This document shows, in pieces, positions 60,271 to 64,000 of a stretch of DNA of 64,000 nt. The stretch spans positions 186,001 through 250,000 of the forward strand of contig QUOL01000007.1 of the NCBI GenBank assembly GCA_009761415.1. The letters run 5' to 3'. Made by a program: the position numbers and the translations under genes. The DNA comes from Sarcomyxa edulis. Its lineage: Eukaryota > Basidiomycota > Agaricomycetes > Agaricales > Mycenaceae. Every line of letters begins with the position of its first letter. Within the stretch, counting starts at the first letter, position 1. The notes under the pieces were generated by a model. It made no database searches. It was not told the origin of the DNA and saw nothing but the letters and a program-made list of their open reading frames with translations.

Positions 60271-60476
60271 ACGCTCAACTTGGACTTTTCGCTGCGTATT
60301 TACTGCACTCACGTCTCCACTCCCACCCTCACTTACATTTACACTTCAATCTACTACCATCCGGAAGCTAACTTGTCGTGAACACTCCACCTGTATCCTT
60401 GGCCACTCATCTTCAACACATTGTATATCCACACTCCAACTCTATTTCATACCTACTTACCACCTCAACTGCCACT

Positions 60477-62096
60477 ATGTCCACACCCCGCGAAAATCTC
60501 GAGAGACTGGAGGACAAAGACTCACAAGACTTGACCAAGGTGAGATCTTTCATGGGTCTATTTCTACTCCAGATCCAATATGATCAATCATTGTTGTATT
60601 GAACGCATCAAATCCAGCGCCAGGATTCCAACGACTTGAGAAACAATGAGCACCGCGATGATTTCCCGTATGTCAATAGCTAATCATTGTTCGCATGGTC
60701 CTATATTGATTATGGTGGCAGCATGCAGCCTTCGAGTAATCAGGGTAGCTCCTCGAAGCAACCAGTCAGCGCACCTCGACGGAGCGCACGCTTCTTGAAA
60801 GCCGTCGAGAGTTCCGTGTCGGGTGGCGCTACTGAACTTGGTCAGTTGAATCGATATATGTTATGTACCACACTATTGCTCACGTTGTTCGTCGTCAACA
60901 GCTGCTTCAAAGGCACGCGAAACCGAATCTTTATCGAAGCCCAAGCCACGGCTAAAGGCTCGGACTGGTTAGTAGAGCATATGTATTATATTCCACCGTG
61001 TTCACGTCGATTATCTTCCACAGCTGCTCCCAAAGCACGCAAGATTAAGCCATCGCCAAAGATTCAAGCCACGCCTAATTCGAAACACGAAGCAGAAGTC
61101 CGTGCTACCAAATCATCGCGCTCTGTTCCCCGCAAACCACAGCCCGATGTACCCACCGACGAATTCGCGAATGAAAGTAATGTCCTGGATATACAATTCC
61201 GGCGTTTGTTAGACATGGCCGGGTACTTTCAAGACAGGCTGACCGTGCTACACAACGATTTACCCAACGTGGCAGCACCTAGGGTCAAGCCGTCGGGCTT
61301 CATGAGCCGCCAAAATATGATCAAAGAATTTGACGCCGGAGTAGAGGAACTGGTAGAGGCTCGCTTCCCCGAAATGGTGCGAGAGGTGCAGGGCCTGAAA
61401 GAGGCAATGACAAGTTTGCTGGAGAAATCGAGGTCTGATCCGGATAACAGCATCGGCGACGGACACCAGAAGAATGTAAGCGGGACGGGGCGTTGCAAAT
61501 CTGTCAAAATATCCTCAGCCTCCTTCATTTACAAGAAGCGTTTGAGGGAACCCGACGACGACGGCGCGGAGGATGCTGGACTTCAACATTCGCACCAGAA
61601 GCTGATTCCTCTGGATCCTCAAGACACGCTTGGTCATGGGGAAGCTTCAACGTCTACAGGTGGTAAACGCCAGAGAGCAACGGACTCGGACGATAGTATT
61701 GAGTATTGTCATCCCAAGCGTAGACGCAAAGCTTTGAAGGGGAAAGGGAAAGAAATGGTCATACCAGTCAATGACAGCCACGGAGAAACGTACCCGTCAA
61801 ACGGTCTTCGACTACAAGAGCAACTTGAACTCGGTCGACACGTTTTGGATACGGAGGCCATGCAGAGAGCGACGGACTCGGACAATAGTATCGATTATCG
61901 TCATCCCAAGCGTCTCCGGAAAGTCTCGAAGTGGAAGGGGATAGAAACGGTCATAGCTGATGATAACCACGAAGAAACGTACCCGTCGAACGGTCTTCAA
62001 GTACAAGAGCAACTCGGTCGACACATCCTGAATACGGAGGCTATACAGTCGGTCGGCTCCCAGTCCGAGCCTACTGTCTCTGCGTCCATGCCATGA
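60477..62096 (+). CDS. Basic, probably nuclear protein with an internal tandem repeat
   Basis: Five exons: 60477-60539, 60618-60667, 60722-60840, 60902-60967 and 61024-62096; 456 residues. Not recognised as a named family. The N-terminus is charged (MSTPRENLERLEDKDSQDL). Basic stretches (APRRSARFLKA, KPKPRLKARTAAPKARKIKPSPKIQ) look like nuclear or DNA-binding segments. A helical domain follows (LDIQFRRLLDMAGYFQDRL..., MIKEFDAGVEELVEARFPEMVREVQGLKEAM). The C-terminal ~125 residues are two copies of a ~63-residue unit containing RATDSDxSIxYxHPKRxRK and ETYPSNGLxxQEQL. Each copy has a bipartite-like nuclear signal. The small 5' exons rest on consensus splice sites and in-phase joins. Confidence 0.65.
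61671..62045 (+). repeat. Intragenic tandem repeat, two units of about 192 and 183 bp
   Basis: Unit 1 (61671-61862) and unit 2 (61863-62045) begin cagagagc(a/g)acggactcgga and share phrases such as catcccaagcgt, gaaacgtacccgtc, aacggtctt and gtcgacac. They differ by small in-frame deletions, so coding capacity is kept. Confidence 0.85.
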
Positions 62097-62675
62097 CATG
62101 CCAGTGGTACCACCAATCCGTCATAGCAGATATCAATGAGGATGAGGAGGATGAGGTTGAAGTTGAGATAAGGTCCGATTGGTCGAATTTAGCTTGTCGT
62201 TCCTCTCCCCAGCCTGCCGCAGGTCAAGCTGGTCCTTCGGGCTCTCTGAATCATCACGGTTCAAAGCTCCCGTCTCAGTTTGAACCGTCCAGCCATTCGC
62301 GTCATACGCGTCAGAAAGAAATACGAGAAGACGTAGTACACGTCTAGCAGTGCGCACGCAAGCTCGACGACCCTCACGGCATGCTTGCAAGAGGTAAAGA
62401 AGTTTGGCATCATAGTCGTTCCAGTTCCTCTTCTGAAGTGGCGGGTAATAGACAATCATCATGTTCACAGTTCCTTTGATGTTTTTACACGAGACGCGAA
62501 CGAATTCCGATACTCAATTATAAGAGAAACTACAGCATGTCCAGAATCTCAGCCTCATTCCCAAAAAGAACCCAAGACTTTGAAGTGCATGATTCGAACA
62601 CGGGAGCCCCAGGATATCGTTCCCCCTTTTCACCACAACGCCGTGGTTGGAAGATAAACGAGAGAATGAAGGTTA
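62097..62675. other. Convergent 3' region before SEC61
   Basis: No gene recognised; open frames on both strands lack features. Confidence 0.45.
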
Positions 62676-64000
62676 TCATAGGAGGTCGCCAAATGCTGCC
62701 ATTTCGGGTCCACCGGATTCCCTCATCCCGATCTCCCAGTCTGCGAGTATAGAAAGATGATGGTCAGAAGGTTATTATGGGAGATGGAGCGAAGACTTAC
62801 AGCTGTAGATGATAGTAACGGCCATGAGGATACCAGTTCCACTGCCGATGGCACCCATCAAATCAGCGGCTACGGAAAGGAGACCAAGAATGGCTCCACC
62901 AAAGGCAGCGGCGGTGGGAATGACGCGCTTGAGCTCCTTGTACATTGAGCCTTCACGATGACCAGCCATAACCTTTTTAATAGTCATCAACAAGCATTTC
63001 ATATGAAGAAGATCAAATCGAGCCCACCATCTGTTGATCCTTGAGTTGTTTAGCGACTTCCCTGGGTCCAGAGCCGGAGACTTCAATCCACGTCTTGGAG
63101 AAAAGGGCACAAGCGGATAACATGAACGTGATATAGATTGCGGTGTGGATGGGGTCGAGGATGGCCTCTTTCATGGTGTGAGGAGGAGACATGTAGTACG
63201 CGATACCGGACGTGGCGACAAGTTGAGGGGAGTCTTCCATGGGCTGCAAATCAACATAGGTTCAGATTCCAAATTCTAGGGAGAGTAAGAGGATAAGAAT
63301 GATATACCTCCCAGACACCGAGAAGTTTAACGAGGAGATTACTGGGGAAACGAGTCGCAAGCATTTGAGAGATGATGAAGACGTTCGATGTCAACGCAGA
63401 TTCGAGCATGATGGGCATGTTGGAGGTATAGAAGAGCTTGACGGGGTATGAGCCACGCTGGCCGCGGAATCGGTTGGATTTTACGGGGATCTCGATACGG
63501 AATCCTTGGAGGTAAATGACTACGGCAAAAATCGCGATAGTCGCGATCAAGTTCATCACGTTAGGGAGTCTGTCACGCCAGAACGCTTCACGGAGGGCGC
63601 GGCCTTTGTCGTTCCAGGTGAAGAGAAGATGGAACAACGCGACGATGGCACCTTCGAACTCGGGTCCACGACCGGTGTTCACGGTAGTTGGAGAGAAGGC
63701 TTTCCAGACGATGGATTCACAAATGTTGGTAGCGATGAAGAGGGAGATACCGGAGCCGAGACCGTAGCCCTTTTGAAGGAGCTCGTCCAGGAGAATCACG
63801 ATGAGGGAGGCTGAGATGAGCTGGATGATAAGGAGAAGACAGACACCAGCGCCAAGGTCTTCCGGTCGTCCGTAAAGGCCCGTAAGGACGTAAACAGTGG
63901 CTTGTCCGAGCGAGATAATGAGAGCGAATACTGTAAACGGTGGTCAGAACCTCGTGCCCAATCTAAAGGAAGTCGTAAAGCGACACAACACTACGCGACG
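62676..64000 (-). CDS. SEC61: Sec61 alpha, protein-conducting channel subunit (C-terminal three quarters; 5' end outside)
   Basis: Four exons on the minus strand: 63930-63308, 63243-63028, 62972-62801 and 62740-62676, giving 358 residues; the upstream exons lie beyond base 64000 (63931 on is intron or unresolved). It is the channel of the ER translocon. Motifs: [84 protein letters not shown], the cytosolic loop [104 protein letters not shown], and the end [16 protein letters not shown]. Loops that contact the ribosome are preserved. About 120 N-terminal residues, including the plug, are missing from the window. Confidence 0.97.

Larger units (their letters stand above)
58609..60476. other. 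1.9-kb region without recognised genes
   Basis: Divergent upstream region of the genes at 57.4-58.6 and 60.5-62.1 kb. Open frames at 59179-59626 and 60114-60371 lack domain features and splice support. TATA-like elements occur at 58700 (minus) and 60264 (plus). Confidence 0.45.

Overview
The window looks like a gene-dense stretch of a basidiomycete nuclear chromosome, probably an Agaricomycete (mushroom-forming fungus). Coding regions are broken by many introns of about 50-70 bases with GT-AG (sometimes GC-AG) ends. The gene set mixes conserved eukaryotic housekeeping genes with families typical of Agaricomycetes: F-box and BTB proteins, an HNH protein, a CE9-like amidohydrolase, small double-psi beta-barrel secreted proteins, and a KDZ-like DDE element. 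No bacterial, plasmid, phage, CRISPR or rRNA feature was seen. All exon joins below were made by hand from splice sites, reading frame and protein-family continuity, and every join keeps phase.

Layout. 0-4 kb: 5' part of an IML2/TTC39-like gene (minus), then an apparently intact transposase-like gene (minus). 4.4-7.4 kb: ARMC8/Gid5 (plus). 7.6-9.1 kb: pyruvate dehydrogenase E1 alpha (plus). 9.5-10.3 kb: dephospho-CoA kinase (plus). 10.6-12.2 kb: F-box protein (minus). 13.9-16.0 kb: heat-shock-factor-type transcription factor (plus). 16.2-19.8 kb: long arrestin-fold protein (minus). 19.9-22.0 kb: splicing factor SF3B2/Cus1 (minus). 22.7-26.4 kb: a 16-exon double amidohydrolase (minus). 26.7-28.3 kb: second, unrelated arrestin-fold protein (minus). 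28.9-30.3 kb: LSM14/Scd6 (plus). 31.2-34.9 kb: Vps11 (minus). 35.4-35.7 kb: ATP synthase subunit Atp18 (plus). 36.5-37.5 kb: BTB protein with a frameshift (plus). 38.2-38.7 kb: Cox16 (minus). 38.7-40.1 kb: HNH protein (plus). 40.5-42.3 kb: adenylosuccinate synthetase (plus). 42.5-43.7 kb: basic-region protein (plus). 44.1-45.4 kb: ING-type PHD protein (minus). 45.8-48.2 kb: a tandem duplication carrying two secreted DPBB proteins (plus). 48.7-50.2 kb: NUBPL/Ind1 (plus). 50.5-50.9 kb: possible small gene. 51.6-53.0 kb: frameshifted pseudogene. 53.7-54.5 kb: Ser/Pro-rich protein. 55.0-56.1 kb: thymidylate synthase (minus). 56.7-57.3 kb: small Pro/Ser-rich protein (plus). 57.4-58.6 kb: unknown cytosolic protein (minus). 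60.5-62.1 kb: basic protein with an internal repeat (plus). 62.7-64 kb: 3' part of Sec61 alpha (minus), running off the window.

The genes do not form one pathway. Five serve mitochondrial functions (PDH E1 alpha, Atp18, Cox16, Ind1, possibly CoaE), which may be chance. I did not find a convincing new multi-gene system. The most notable observations are: recurrent GC-AG introns, three of them in one gene; microexons of 7-21 nt; the amidohydrolase whose second half has lost the metal motif; the intact transposase-like gene beside a housekeeping gene; the recent tandem duplication with a poly-C expansion in one intron; two disabled genes; and very short divergent promoters.
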